A program made the translations under genes and the position numbers. The notes under the pieces were generated by a model that had not been told where the DNA came from, did not search any database, and saw only the letters and a program-made list of their open reading frames with translations. From Streptococcus sp. 263_SSPC (lineage in GTDB: Bacteria > Bacillota > Bacilli > Lactobacillales > Aerococcaceae), in assembly GCF_001071995.1 (NCBI RefSeq), contig NZ_JVNU01000015.1:1-64000 (forward strand): a stretch of 64,000 nt of DNA, read 5' to 3'. This document shows positions 25,598 to 34,760 of this stretch, piece by piece; position 1 is the first letter of the stretch; every line of letters begins with the position of its first letter.

Positions 25598-26056
25598 TTA
25601 AGGACGTTTGTTTTCTAAGTCCGTTCTTACGACTAAAACATCGCAAGAAGCATTACGAATCACATATTCAGATACTGAACCAATGAAGAGACGTTCCACC
25701 GCATTCAAACCAGTAGCGCCCATCATAATAAGGTCAATTCCGTAATCTTTTGTTAATTGTTTAGAGATAACTACTTTAGGAGAACCGTATTCAAGAACGG
25801 TTTCTACATCCGTGAAGTTATGAGACTTAGCATCTTCTACGTATTCAGCAAATAAGTTTTCAGCTTGTTTACGAATCTCATCTGAGAAATTGCCTTCAAA
25901 TCCAGTAGGTGTTTGAAGAGAACGAGTATCGATGACGTGTGCTAACACAAGCTTTGCATGATTTCGTTTAGCCACTTCAATGGCTTTGTCAAAGGCTAGT
26001 TTGGCTTCCTTAGAACCATCGATTGGAACGAGAATTTTTTCATATTCATGAAACAT
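25598..26056 (-). CDS. Universal stress protein (UspA family)
   Basis: A 152-residue ATP-binding-type Usp protein. The core motif GATG followed by nine residues and GS (MGATGLNAVERLFIGSVS, about 113-130) matches the G-2x-G-9x-G-S/T nucleotide-binding signature. The N-terminal strand ILVPIDGSKEAKLAFDKA is also typical. Its role is general stress survival; no partner is obvious. It is read toward dtd, and the 6S-like RNA lies behind its promoter region (a TATAAT at 26085-26090 on the minus strand). Confidence 0.92.
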   Translation of the reverse strand: MFHEYEKILVPIDGSKEAKLAFDKAIEVAKRNHAKLVLAHVIDTRSLQTPTGFEGNFSDEIRKQAENLFAEYVEDAKSHNFTDVETVLEYGSPKVVISKQLTKDYGIDLIMMGATGLNAVERLFIGSVSEYVIRNASCDVLVVRTDLENKRP

Positions 26057-26153
26057 AAAATCACATCCTTATTCTTGATACCCTTATTATACACCTAAAC
26101 AAAGCGAATGAAAAGGGAACCAAAACGGATGGAAATAGGAATAAAGACAAAAG

Positions 26154-26388
26154 AAAAACCACTCACGAAGAGTGGCCTAAAGTTAATAACTTTATATAGA
26201 TTTCCAACGATGCCGTTTGATGTATTTGTTAGTTTGAACCCGCATCTAAAGCAGGTGGGCTTCTATGTATTACTTCCTAACTACCAAGTGAAAGGGCTTG
26301 TTATCTGTAATATCAATCTGAATCCCTAAAAAGTCGTAAATTGTTCGGTCAACACTTAGTAAATACCGCGCACATCTTAGATCTCTAT
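26154..26388 (-). ncRNA. ssrS: Probable 6S RNA
   Basis: The 400-base gap between the usp gene and rarA holds a minus-strand RNA unit. It has a promoter (TTGCAA 26423-26418, 17 bases, TACTAT 26400-26395 within an extended TGC-TACTAT-AAT) and a terminator (CCACTC/GAGTGG at 26075+... read on the plus strand as 26159-26175, followed by minus-strand TTTTT). The RNA's ends pair: ATAG-AGAT near 26385 with ATCTAT, GTATTT with AAATAC and AGTGTTG with CAAACT, leaving an open middle and a terminal hairpin ACCTGC/GCGGGT. Long, interrupted helix, size and position next to rarA fit 6S RNA, which binds RNA polymerase. I cannot run a covariance model, so the family call is probable, not certain. Confidence 0.6.
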
Positions 26389-26394
26389 GCCATT

Positions 26395-26423
26395 ATAGTA
26401 GCACATGAATAGGGCAATTGCAA
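26395..26423 (-). promoter_or_regulatory. Promoter of the 6S-like RNA
   Basis: Minus strand: TTGCAA, 17-base spacer, TACTAT preceded by TGC, with an overlapping TATAAT 3 bases further on. A strong promoter with no ribosome site after it. Confidence 0.75.
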
Positions 26424-26459
26424 TAAAAGTTTGGTACCGATTTCTTAAGAAATCACTAA

Positions 26460-27728
26460 TTATTTTTGACGATATTTTTGGTATTGTTTCATCAAAGCGT
26501 CCTCGTAAGAAGAAGTTGGTTCTGCCTTGAAATACTCCTCATTTTTAAGCGCATCTGGCAAGTATTGCTGTTTCACGAAGTGTCCTGGATAGTCATGTGG
26601 ATACTTGTATCCAACACCACGTCCCAATTTTTGAGCACCTGAATAATGAGCATCTTTTAAGTGGTCCGGAATACTAATCGCACGACCTTTTCTGACATCA
26701 GACAACGCACTATCAATTGAGCGAATAGCCGTGTTTGATTTAGGAGAAAGGGCGAGTTCGATAATCGCATTTGCAAGTGGAATTCTAGCTTCCGGTAAAC
26801 CAAGACGTTCCGCAGCTTGCACAGCGGATACTGCGCGAGCGGCACCTTGTGGATTTCCTAGTCCAATATCTTCGTAGGCAATAACTAAGAGTCGTCTCAT
26901 CAGGCTTGTAAGGTCTCCAGATTCCATTAAACGAGCAGCGTAATGCAAGGCTGCATTCACGTCTGAACCGCGAATGGATTTTTGAAGAGCAGAGATGACG
27001 TCGTAATGTTGGTCCCCGTCTTTATCGTAAGATAGTGCTTTTCTTTGGATACATTCTTCTGCGATTTGAATCGTGATATGAATCTTTCCATCCTCACTTG
27101 CTTCAGTAGACTTAGCAGCTAATTCCAGGGCGTTTAAGGCGCTCCTGACGTCTCCGTTCGTGCTACTTGCAAAGTGAGTTAAGGCTTCTTCTGTGACGTC
27201 TAAATCGAGTTTTCCTAGACCACGTTCTTCATCTTCAATAGCCTTTAAGAGTGCTTTTTGAATATCCTGCGAAGAAAGTGGTTTGAGTTCAAAAATTTGA
27301 GTTCGACTACGAATCGCTGGATTAATCGAAATATATGGATTCTCAGTGGTTGCTCCAACTAAAATAATTCGACCGTTTTCCAGATGAGGCAATAAGAAGT
27401 CTTGTTTCGTTTTATCGAGTCGGTGAATTTCATCGAGTAGTAAAATAACGCTACCTGACATCTTGGCTTCTTCAGCGACAATTTGTAAATCTTTTTTTGT
27501 ATCGGTTGCCGCGTTTAGTTGTCTAAAAGCAACTTTTGTACTTCCGCTAATAGCACTTGCGATACTTGTTTTCCCAGTTCCTGGAGGCCCATATAAAATC
27601 ATGGATGATAATTGTTTGGCCACAACCATGCGATTGATGATTTTTCCAGGAGAGACAAGATGCTCTTGACCAATCACTTCGTCAATCGTACGAGGTCGCA
27701 TACGGTAAGCGAGCGGTTGATGGTTCAT
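26460..27728 (-). CDS. rarA: Replication-associated recombination protein RarA (AAA ATPase)
   Basis: A 422-residue clamp-loader-like AAA+ ATPase (MgsA/WRNIP1 family) that acts at stalled replication forks. Walker A GPPGTGKTS lies near residues 48-56, Walker B LLLDEIHR near 97-104, the sensor 1 region GATTENPY follows, and the C-terminal MgsA tetramerisation domain ends in YPHDYPGHFVKQQYLP. AAGGAGG precedes the ATG by 7 bases. The downstream 6S-like RNA has its own promoter immediately after the rarA stop. Confidence 0.95.
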   Translation of the reverse strand: MNHQPLAYRMRPRTIDEVIGQEHLVSPGKIINRMVVAKQLSSMILYGPPGTGKTSIASAISGSTKVAFRQLNAATDTKKDLQIVAEEAKMSGSVILLLDEIHRLDKTKQDFLLPHLENGRIILVGATTENPYISINPAIRSRTQIFELKPLSSQDIQKALLKAIEDEERGLGKLDLDVTEEALTHFASSTNGDVRSALNALELAAKSTEASEDGKIHITIQIAEECIQRKALSYDKDGDQHYDVISALQKSIRGSDVNAALHYAARLMESGDLTSLMRRLLVIAYEDIGLGNPQGAARAVSAVQAAERLGLPEARIPLANAIIELALSPKSNTAIRSIDSALSDVRKGRAISIPDHLKDAHYSGAQKLGRGVGYKYPHDYPGHFVKQQYLPDALKNEEYFKAEPTSSYEDALMKQYQKYRQK

Positions 27729-27834
27729 GACAGTTCCTCCTTAAATTTCTTTATGTTTAGTGTATCATAAGTTGAAAGAATGATATAATAGGAAAGATTA
27801 AAACAACTTATTAGGACAATAAATAGTCATCCCG

Positions 27835-27840
27835 TATAAT
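27835..27840 (+). promoter_or_regulatory. Probable -10 box of the cysteine desulfurase gene
   Basis: TATAAT 16 bases before the ribosome site of the gene at 27871; the -35 is poor. Confidence 0.4.
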
Positions 27841-27870
27841 AGTATTGTTTGAAAGTGAGGAGAGTGCAAG

Positions 27871-28977
27871 GTGAATTACTTAGATTATGCAGCAACGACG
27901 CCAGTAAATGCGGAAGTATTAGAAGTGATTACAAAGGAAATGGCTTCTTTTGGAAATCCGTCTAGTGTCTATCGCATTGGTCGTGAACAAAAGCAAAAAA
28001 TCGAACGTGTGAAGAAAGCTATTTTATCAGAACTACAAGCATCTCCACACGATGCCATTATCTTTACGAGCTCAGGTTCTGAAGGAAACAATTTAGTGTT
28101 TGAAAGTATTCGTGAGCATTTCGCAAAAGAAAAAGGGCATATCATTGTTTCTGCCGTAGAGCATCCTTCTGTTCGAAAACCTGCTGATTTTTTAGAACAA
28201 GAAGGCTTTGAAGTGACGTATTTAGCTCCAAATAAAGATGGCATTGTGACAGTTTCTGAAATTGAGGAGGCTCTAAGAGAGGATACACGTCTAGTTTCGA
28301 TTATGACGGTTAATAATGAAACAGGTGCAAGATTCTCAATTGAAGAGATTGCTGCTTTATTAAAAGACAAGCCAACTTATTTCCATACAGATGCTGTTCA
28401 AGCCTTTGCACAAGAAGCATTAACGGTGGATGGAATTGATTATTTAACCGCTTCTGGGCATAAGATTTATGCACCAAAAGGGATTGGATTCCTATATAAA
28501 TCCAAAGATGCGCCAATTCACGCTTTGATTAAAGGTGGAGGACAAGAGTTAGGATTTAGAGCTGGAACGGAAAATGTTCCTTATATTTTAGGGCTTGAAA
28601 AAGCAATGCAAATCGTTGTAGCAAAAAGAGATGAGCTCGTTCAAAACTATCAAGAGTTACGTGAGTATCTAATCGAGAAGTTATCTGAAAGAGGCATTGA
28701 GTTTGAGTTTAATGGAGTAGCAAATCCAAAGAATCCGCATATTTGTAATATCTGGCTAAAGGGAAGAAAAGCGACACAAACGTTAATCTTCAATGATTTA
28801 AAAGATGTTTCAGTATCTGCTGGATCCGCATGTTCAGCTGGAAGTGTGCAAATCAGTCCAGTATTGTCTGCAATGTTTAAAGGCGAAACGAGTCGTCTTG
28901 AAGAATCTGTCAGACTTTCATTTGGAATGGGTTCAACAAAAGAAGATATTGACGCCTTTGTGGACGCACTGCGTTAA
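27871..28977 (+). CDS. Cysteine desulfurase (NifS/IscS type)
   Basis: A 368-residue PLP enzyme that removes sulfur from cysteine as a persulfide for tRNA thiolation or Fe-S assembly. The PLP lysine is Lys198 in ASGHKIYAP, and the persulfide-forming cysteine is Cys321 in SAGSACSAG, on a long flexible loop as in the class I (IscS/NifS) group. It starts at GTG after GAGGAG. The following genes are DUF1831 and, after an opposing regulator, mnmA, whose 2-thiouridine reaction needs sulfur, so it probably feeds MnmA rather than a Fe-S scaffold; no scaffold gene is nearby. Confidence 0.92.
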   Translation: MNYLDYAATTPVNAEVLEVITKEMASFGNPSSVYRIGREQKQKIERVKKAILSELQASPHDAIIFTSSGSEGNNLVFESIREHFAKEKGHIIVSAVEHPSVRKPADFLEQEGFEVTYLAPNKDGIVTVSEIEEALREDTRLVSIMTVNNETGARFSIEEIAALLKDKPTYFHTDAVQAFAQEALTVDGIDYLTASGHKIYAPKGIGFLYKSKDAPIHALIKGGGQELGFRAGTENVPYILGLEKAMQIVVAKRDELVQNYQELREYLIEKLSERGIEFEFNGVANPKNPHICNIWLKGRKATQTLIFNDLKDVSVSAGSACSAGSVQISPVLSAMFKGETSRLEESVRLSFGMGSTKEDIDAFVDALR

Positions 28978-29005
28978 GAGAGAGCTTTTGTTTAGAGGCA
29001 AAATA

Positions 29006-29014
29006 TGGTAAACT
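29006..29014 (+). promoter_or_regulatory. Extended -10 promoter of the DUF1831 gene
   Basis: TGGTAAACT, with TTTTGT 17 bases before the hexamer. It suggests the gene has its own start site in addition to read-through from the desulfurase gene. Confidence 0.5.
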
Positions 29015-29047
29015 AATCATGTATTAAAAGAAAGAGGAGAAGCGCAT

Positions 29048-29395
29048 ATGGCATTTACACCAACTGCATCATTAAAAGGATCAAACCAAGTCTTTTCGGT
29101 TAGTCCAACTTGTAAAGGATACACTTTACGTGATAATGGCTTTACAGAAACAAAATCTGGGAACTTCCAATTAATTCGTAGTTTAGACGAAACAATTGAA
29201 GATCACCGTGGTTTAAAATTAAAAGTCATGGTGGATAAAGATAAGAAACAATTGAAAATTTCGACAGTAACGAAGAACGGCCTGCAAACTGTTGACTTAT
29301 ACGGTAAAGCAAATACTGCTATGGCTGTAGAAAAGTTAGAGTTTATTTTAGAAGGGCTTGTTGAACGAGGAGTTCTCGAAGTAACAACAAAATAG
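29048..29395 (+). CDS. DUF1831 protein
   Basis: A 115-residue soluble protein of the DUF1831 family, a small alpha/beta protein found in Lactobacillales, typically between a cysteine desulfurase and mnmA as here. Recognisable parts are VSPTCKGYTLRDNGFTETKSG and MAVEKLEFILEGLVERGVLE. One cysteine (about residue 19) is in a conserved-looking spot. A role as a sulfur-transfer helper between desulfurase and MnmA is attractive but is inferred only from neighbourhood. Confidence 0.85.
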   Translation: MAFTPTASLKGSNQVFSVSPTCKGYTLRDNGFTETKSGNFQLIRSLDETIEDHRGLKLKVMVDKDKKQLKISTVTKNGLQTVDLYGKANTAMAVEKLEFILEGLVERGVLEVTTK

Positions 29396-29408
29396 TGTAT
29401 AAGAAAAG

Positions 29409-29442
29409 AGAGACAGTTCAAAATTGAACTGTCTCGTTTATC
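29409..29442. terminator. Bidirectional terminator after DUF1831 and the XRE gene
   Basis: GAGACAGTTC (29410-29419) pairs with GAACTGTCTC (29426-29435), T-rich on both outer sides, between convergent genes. Confidence 0.8.
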
Positions 29443-29471
29443 ATGCACGGGCGGTGTTCCCTGTAGCTGTA

Positions 29472-29705
29472 TTATTCGACTTCAGGTAGCGGCTTAAATT
29501 GTGCTACGAAGCTTTGAGTGTCGCCAAAATAAAGATTCTCGCTAGGAACTTCATATAGCTCCTGCATTCTTTTGCTTAAAGAATATGGAAGATTAGTTGA
29601 ATCTTTTTCATACTTCGTAAGCGTATCTTTGTTTATTTTAAGATATTTGGCGGCTTCTAACAGTGTTAAATTACGATTTACCCGTGCTGCTCGTAAAGAG
29701 ATCAT
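29472..29705 (-). CDS. Small XRE-family DNA-binding protein
   Basis: A 77-residue helix-turn-helix protein: MISLRAARVNRNLTLLEAAK followed by YLKINKDTLTKYEKD is a standard Cro/C1-type HTH (about 1-50), and the rest (MQELYEVPSENLYFGDTQ) is the usual short extension. The start at 29705 is 6 bases after AAGG; the ATG just before it is closer than ideal. It stands alone on the minus strand between DUF1831 and mnmA, with no toxin, phage or transporter partner. Its promoter is a perfect consensus. The regulated target is unknown. Confidence 0.85.
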   Translation of the reverse strand: MISLRAARVNRNLTLLEAAKYLKINKDTLTKYEKDSTNLPYSLSKRMQELYEVPSENLYFGDTQSFVAQFKPLPEVE

Positions 29706-29736
29706 CATACACCTTCGCCCCCTTTTTCTCAACTTA

Positions 29737-29765
29737 ATTATAGTGAAAACGCAACCGTTTGTCAA
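29737..29765 (-). promoter_or_regulatory. Perfect consensus SigA promoter of the XRE gene
   Basis: Minus strand TTGACA (29765-29760), exactly 17 bases, TATAAT (29742-29737): no mismatch to consensus, unusual in a small regulator gene. Confidence 0.9.
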
Positions 29766-29862
29766 AAACACAATTGGGCAAAAATCCCAGTACTATGGCA
29801 TTTTCAATGATTTTCAAGCAAAAATTTTGAAAAAAATAAAAATAAATTTAAAATTAGGGTAA

Positions 29863-31050
<1,188 letters not shown>

Positions 31051-31075
31051 ATAAAACAAAGAAAGGAGATTCCAA

Positions 31076-33484
31076 ATGAGTGATACACCTTATATTGTAG
31101 GGGAAGTATTAACGACTTTTTTCGAGAATCCGCAAAACTTCTATAAAGTCATGCTCGTTCGCGTCATCGAATCGGATTGCGTGGATGTGGATGATGAGAT
31201 TGTTGTGACTGGGATTTTCGGACAAATTCATTCGGATATCTCCTATCGTTTTAATGGGAAGATTGTTTCTCATCCAAAATACGGAGAACAATTCCAAGCA
31301 GATAATTATCAACAGACGCAACCAACTGGTAAAAGAGGGCTCATTCAATATTTATCGAGTGCTCATTTTCCAGGAATTGGGGAGAAGACGGCTGAGAAGA
31401 TTATCGAGAAGTTAGGCGAAGAGGCTATGGAGCGTATCTTAAACGACGAGACTGCGCTTGATGGGATTACAGGCCTCACGAAAAAGAAAAAAGAAATGAT
31501 TCGAGAAGTCATTCAGCAAAACCAGGGCACAGAGAAGTTAATGTTTGAACTGACGAATCTTGGCTTTACGCCTGCGATTGCTCAGAAAATTATCGGCATG
31601 TATAAAGATAAGGCTAGAGCTGTCTTAGACGAGGATCCTTATGTACTTCTTCAAAGAATTGAAGGACTTGGTTTTAGACGAATGGATAGTATTGCCCAGT
31701 CCATGGGGATTGATCCAGACGATACTTCAAGACTAAAGGGCGCGCTCTTTGTAGTGACAAGAGATTTCTGCTATCAAACAGGCGATACTTACTTAATGGC
31801 AGAAGTGTTAATTACACAAGCGCAACGATTACTCGAGTCATGCCAAAATTACTTAATCGAACCAGATAAACTAGTAGATGCTTTAAATGAATTAATTCGC
31901 GAAGGTGTTGTATTTTCTGATGAAAATCGTATTGCGATTGCGTCTTTATATTATGCAGAACTAGGTATTAGTAACGCTCTGTCAAAACGGATTACGGCTT
32001 CTAAAGTGGACATCAGTAAAGAAAAGATCGATGAAGCGATTGAACGGACGCAGGAGAAATTTGAGATTCAATATGATGCGTCTCAAAAAGAGGCTATTTA
32101 TCGTATTATGATTGAACCGATCTTTGTATTAACTGGTGGACCAGGAACTGGGAAGACAACGATTATAAATGCTGTCATTGACGTCTATGCGCAACTAAAC
32201 GAGCTTGATCACGATAATGAGATTGAAGAGGCGATTGTTCTTGCAGCACCAACAGGACGTGCAGCGAAAAGGATGAATGAGTTGACAGGTTATCCTGCTT
32301 CTACGATTCATCGATTGCTCGGGATTGCGATTGACAGTGTGGATGACAGTTTTGAAGATAAGGAAATTGATGGTAAATTCTTAATTATCGATGAGATGTC
32401 AATGGTGGATACGTGGCTCATGAACCGAGTGTTTAAAGCTGCACCAGAAGGGTTAAAAATTCTACTTGTCGGTGATAGCAATCAATTACCTTCTGTTGGA
32501 CCAGGACAAGTCTTAACGGATTTACTGGAAACCAATCAAGTACCAGCCATTGAACTGAAGCGAATTCACCGTCAGACACAGCAATCATCCATTGTCGAAT
32601 TAGCCCATAGCATTAAAGATGGATTCTTACCACGAAACTTTATGGAGAAACAAACAGACCGCAGCTTTTTACCATGCTCGACAGAACGGTTGGTAACCAT
32701 TATTGAGCAAGTCGTTGTAGCAGCTCTTAAAAAGGGCTATACGAAGCGAGATATTCAAGTATTAGCTCCGATGTATAAAGGGGAAGCTGGTATTAACGCG
32801 ATTAATCAGATGATGCAAGAAATCTTAAACCCTAAAATCGGAAATTCTGTACGCGAAGTGGAATCCTTTGATAAAGTCTTCCGTGTAGGAGATAAAGTGC
32901 TTCAACTGGTGAATTTGCCTGAAGAAAATGTCTACAATGGTGATATTGGAGAAATCACAGCAATTCAATTTGCAAAAGAAAACGATGACCAAGTAGATAA
33001 GATTTTTGTTCTATTTGATCAAACGGAAGTGGAATATCATAGAACCGATTGGCAACAATTGACGCTGGCGTATTGCTGCTCAATTCATAAGGCACAAGGG
33101 TCTGAATTCAAAATGGTTATCTTACCAATGGTGAATCAGTACTCACGTATGTTGCAAAGAAATCTATTGTATACGGCAGTTACAAGAAGTCAGCAATATC
33201 TTATCATGTGTGGAGAAGCAGGAGCGTTCCAAAAGAGTGCAACTACCATCCCTCCAAAACGAGCAACATTCTTACAAGAGTTCTTAACGAATTTCGACAT
33301 TGAAAAGACAGAAGAAACTCCAGTAATTAAAGAGAATAAAACGGAATCGTCGCTTGATGATATGGTTCATTCAGACGAAGGCAAAGAAATCCAATTAACC
33401 ATCCAAGCAATTGAAGAGGGCCTTATTTCTCCGATGGTTGGAATGGACGATGTCACACCATATGATTTTATGACAAGAAGCTAG
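31076..33484 (+). CDS. recD2: ATP-dependent DNA helicase RecD2
   Basis: An 802-residue superfamily 1B helicase without RecBC partners. The N-terminal OB-like and helix-hairpin-helix regions (about 90-190, including FPGIGEKTAEKIIEKLG) mark it as RecD2 rather than RecD. Walker A GGPGTGKTT lies near residues 354-362, Walker B IIDEMSM near 437-443, and the last helicase motif is in LAYCCSIHKAQGSEF. The final 60 residues are acidic and variable. It has 5'-3' activity in homologues and helps with mismatch and replication-stress repair. AAAGGAG precedes the start. Confidence 0.94.
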   Translation: MSDTPYIVGEVLTTFFENPQNFYKVMLVRVIESDCVDVDDEIVVTGIFGQIHSDISYRFNGKIVSHPKYGEQFQADNYQQTQPTGKRGLIQYLSSAHFPGIGEKTAEKIIEKLGEEAMERILNDETALDGITGLTKKKKEMIREVIQQNQGTEKLMFELTNLGFTPAIAQKIIGMYKDKARAVLDEDPYVLLQRIEGLGFRRMDSIAQSMGIDPDDTSRLKGALFVVTRDFCYQTGDTYLMAEVLITQAQRLLESCQNYLIEPDKLVDALNELIREGVVFSDENRIAIASLYYAELGISNALSKRITASKVDISKEKIDEAIERTQEKFEIQYDASQKEAIYRIMIEPIFVLTGGPGTGKTTIINAVIDVYAQLNELDHDNEIEEAIVLAAPTGRAAKRMNELTGYPASTIHRLLGIAIDSVDDSFEDKEIDGKFLIIDEMSMVDTWLMNRVFKAAPEGLKILLVGDSNQLPSVGPGQVLTDLLETNQVPAIELKRIHRQTQQSSIVELAHSIKDGFLPRNFMEKQTDRSFLPCSTERLVTIIEQVVVAALKKGYTKRDIQVLAPMYKGEAGINAINQMMQEILNPKIGNSVREVESFDKVFRVGDKVLQLVNLPEENVYNGDIGEITAIQFAKENDDQVDKIFVLFDQTEVEYHRTDWQQLTLAYCCSIHKAQGSEFKMVILPMVNQYSRMLQRNLLYTAVTRSQQYLIMCGEAGAFQKSATTIPPKRATFLQEFLTNFDIEKTEETPVIKENKTESSLDDMVHSDEGKEIQLTIQAIEEGLISPMVGMDDVTPYDFMTRS

Positions 33485-33503
33485 TTTTCTAGCTTCTTTT
33501 TTT
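33476..33503 (+). terminator. Terminator overlapping the recD2 stop codon
   Basis: AGAAGCTAG (33476-33484), loop TTTT, CTAGCTTCT (33489-33497), then Ts. The stop codon is part of the stem. Confidence 0.9.
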
Positions 33504-33526
33504 CGTGTTTTTTCAGCCGGAATTAA

Positions 33527-33556
33527 TTGCCATCTGTCCATGATGTAGGGTAAAAT
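33527..33556 (+). promoter_or_regulatory. Promoter of the ACT-domain operon
   Basis: TTGCCA (33527-33532), 18-base spacer, TAAAAT (33551-33556). Confidence 0.65.
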
Positions 33557-33588
33557 GGGAACAAATGATTATGAAAGAAGGACAAATA

Positions 33589-34029
33589 ATGAATCGACAA
33601 AAACATTTTTTAGTTTCTGAAGATGCTGTTCCTCCTGTATTTGCTAAAGTTTTGCAAGCAAAAGAACTACTTGCAACAGGACAAGCAAAAGACGTCACTG
33701 AAGTAGTGAAGATGGTTGGCATCTCACGCAGTGTTTATTATAAGTATTATCGTAAAGTACAAGGATTTTCTTCTGTAAATGCAGGAAGAAAAGCATCTAT
33801 CAATATCCATATGAAAAATATCAAAGGAACGCTAACAAAGACGCTTGAAGTATTTGCAAATCGTGATATGAATATTTTGACGATTTTCCAAGGGTTGGCA
33901 ATCCATAGTGTCGCTGTTGTACAAATCATGATTGATATTTCTGAGGCAACGGTAAGTGTAGAAGACGTGATTAAAGAAATTAATGCTTTAGATAACATTA
34001 TTTCTGTGGAGTTACAAAGTATCGAATAA
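33589..34029 (+). CDS. ACT-domain protein of the UPF0735 (PheB) family
   Basis: A 146-residue protein: an N-terminal helix-turn-helix-like segment (VTEVVKMVGISRSVYYKYY, about 42-60) and a C-terminal ACT domain (about 72-146, SINIHMKNIKGTLTKTLEVFAN). ACT domains bind amino acids, and this family is annotated in Bacilli as PheB-like, though it has no chorismate mutase activity that can be seen. It may be a small amino-acid-responsive regulator. The ATG at 33589 follows GAAGGA. Its stop shares one base with the next start. Confidence 0.85.
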   Translation: MNRQKHFLVSEDAVPPVFAKVLQAKELLATGQAKDVTEVVKMVGISRSVYYKYYRKVQGFSSVNAGRKASINIHMKNIKGTLTKTLEVFANRDMNILTIFQGLAIHSVAVVQIMIDISEATVSVEDVIKEINALDNIISVELQSIE

Positions 34030-34751
34030 TGAAACAAGAATTTTTAAACTATTTAACAGAAACCAATATTAAAGTATTGATTTTCGATAAAGATGGCACA
34101 TTAACGGATACATCCACGTTATGGTTTGAGCCAACGATTTTAGTTCTTAACGAATTAGTGAATCGTAATGAGATGAATCTAACAAATGCAGAACATGACG
34201 AGTTGTTTGACCGTCTTGGTATCACTGAAACTGACATCATCGAAAACAGCGTGATTGCTTCAGGTACAGTTCGCGATATGCTGGAAGTCTTAAATGAATT
34301 CAGACCAATCGACATCGAAGAAAATTACGATTTTGTAGTGCACTATTTTGCTGACTATATTCTGAAACATCCAGAGAAAATCCAAACTCTTGGAAATGTG
34401 AAGAGGGATCTTGGGTATCTGAAGGAAAAAGGATATATCATAGCGTTAGTAACGAATGATTCTGTGTTTCCAACTCAAGCAGTGTTAGAGGTTGCAGGAA
34501 TAAAAGAGTTTTTCGACTTCATTGGAACCACAGATGAATTCCCTTCAAAGCCAGCAACGGATTCACTACATGCGATTCAAAATCGTTTTGGTGTTCCTTT
34601 TAACGAGATGATCTATATCGGTGACTCAACTGTAGATGAAGAGTTTGCCAAAAATACTGCAGGATTTATCGCTGTGACAAGTGAACCTTTTAATCCAAAA
34701 GTTCTTCTTAGTGCTATTTTTAAAGTGAAATCGATAGAAGAATTGTGTTAG
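34029..34751 (+). CDS. HAD-superfamily phosphatase
   Basis: A 240-residue HAD hydrolase of the phosphoglycolate phosphatase type. Nucleophile motif FDKDGTLTDT has Asp20 and Asp22; motif II is LVTNDS, and motif IV is YIGDSTVDEEFA. A four-helix cap lies between motifs I and II (about 40-110). The substrate is not determinable. It has no ribosome site of its own at normal distance and overlaps the ACT gene by one base, so it depends on translational coupling. Confidence 0.88.
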   Translation: MKQEFLNYLTETNIKVLIFDKDGTLTDTSTLWFEPTILVLNELVNRNEMNLTNAEHDELFDRLGITETDIIENSVIASGTVRDMLEVLNEFRPIDIEENYDFVVHYFADYILKHPEKIQTLGNVKRDLGYLKEKGYIIALVTNDSVFPTQAVLEVAGIKEFFDFIGTTDEFPSKPATDSLHAIQNRFGVPFNEMIYIGDSTVDEEFAKNTAGFIAVTSEPFNPKVLLSAIFKVKSIEELC

Positions 34752-34760
34752 GGGGATATG

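Noticed and set aside
26108-26329. Plus-strand frame of 73 codons between usp and rarA
   Set aside because: No ribosome site or family, and it lies antisense to a well-delimited structured RNA unit (promoter, paired ends, terminator).
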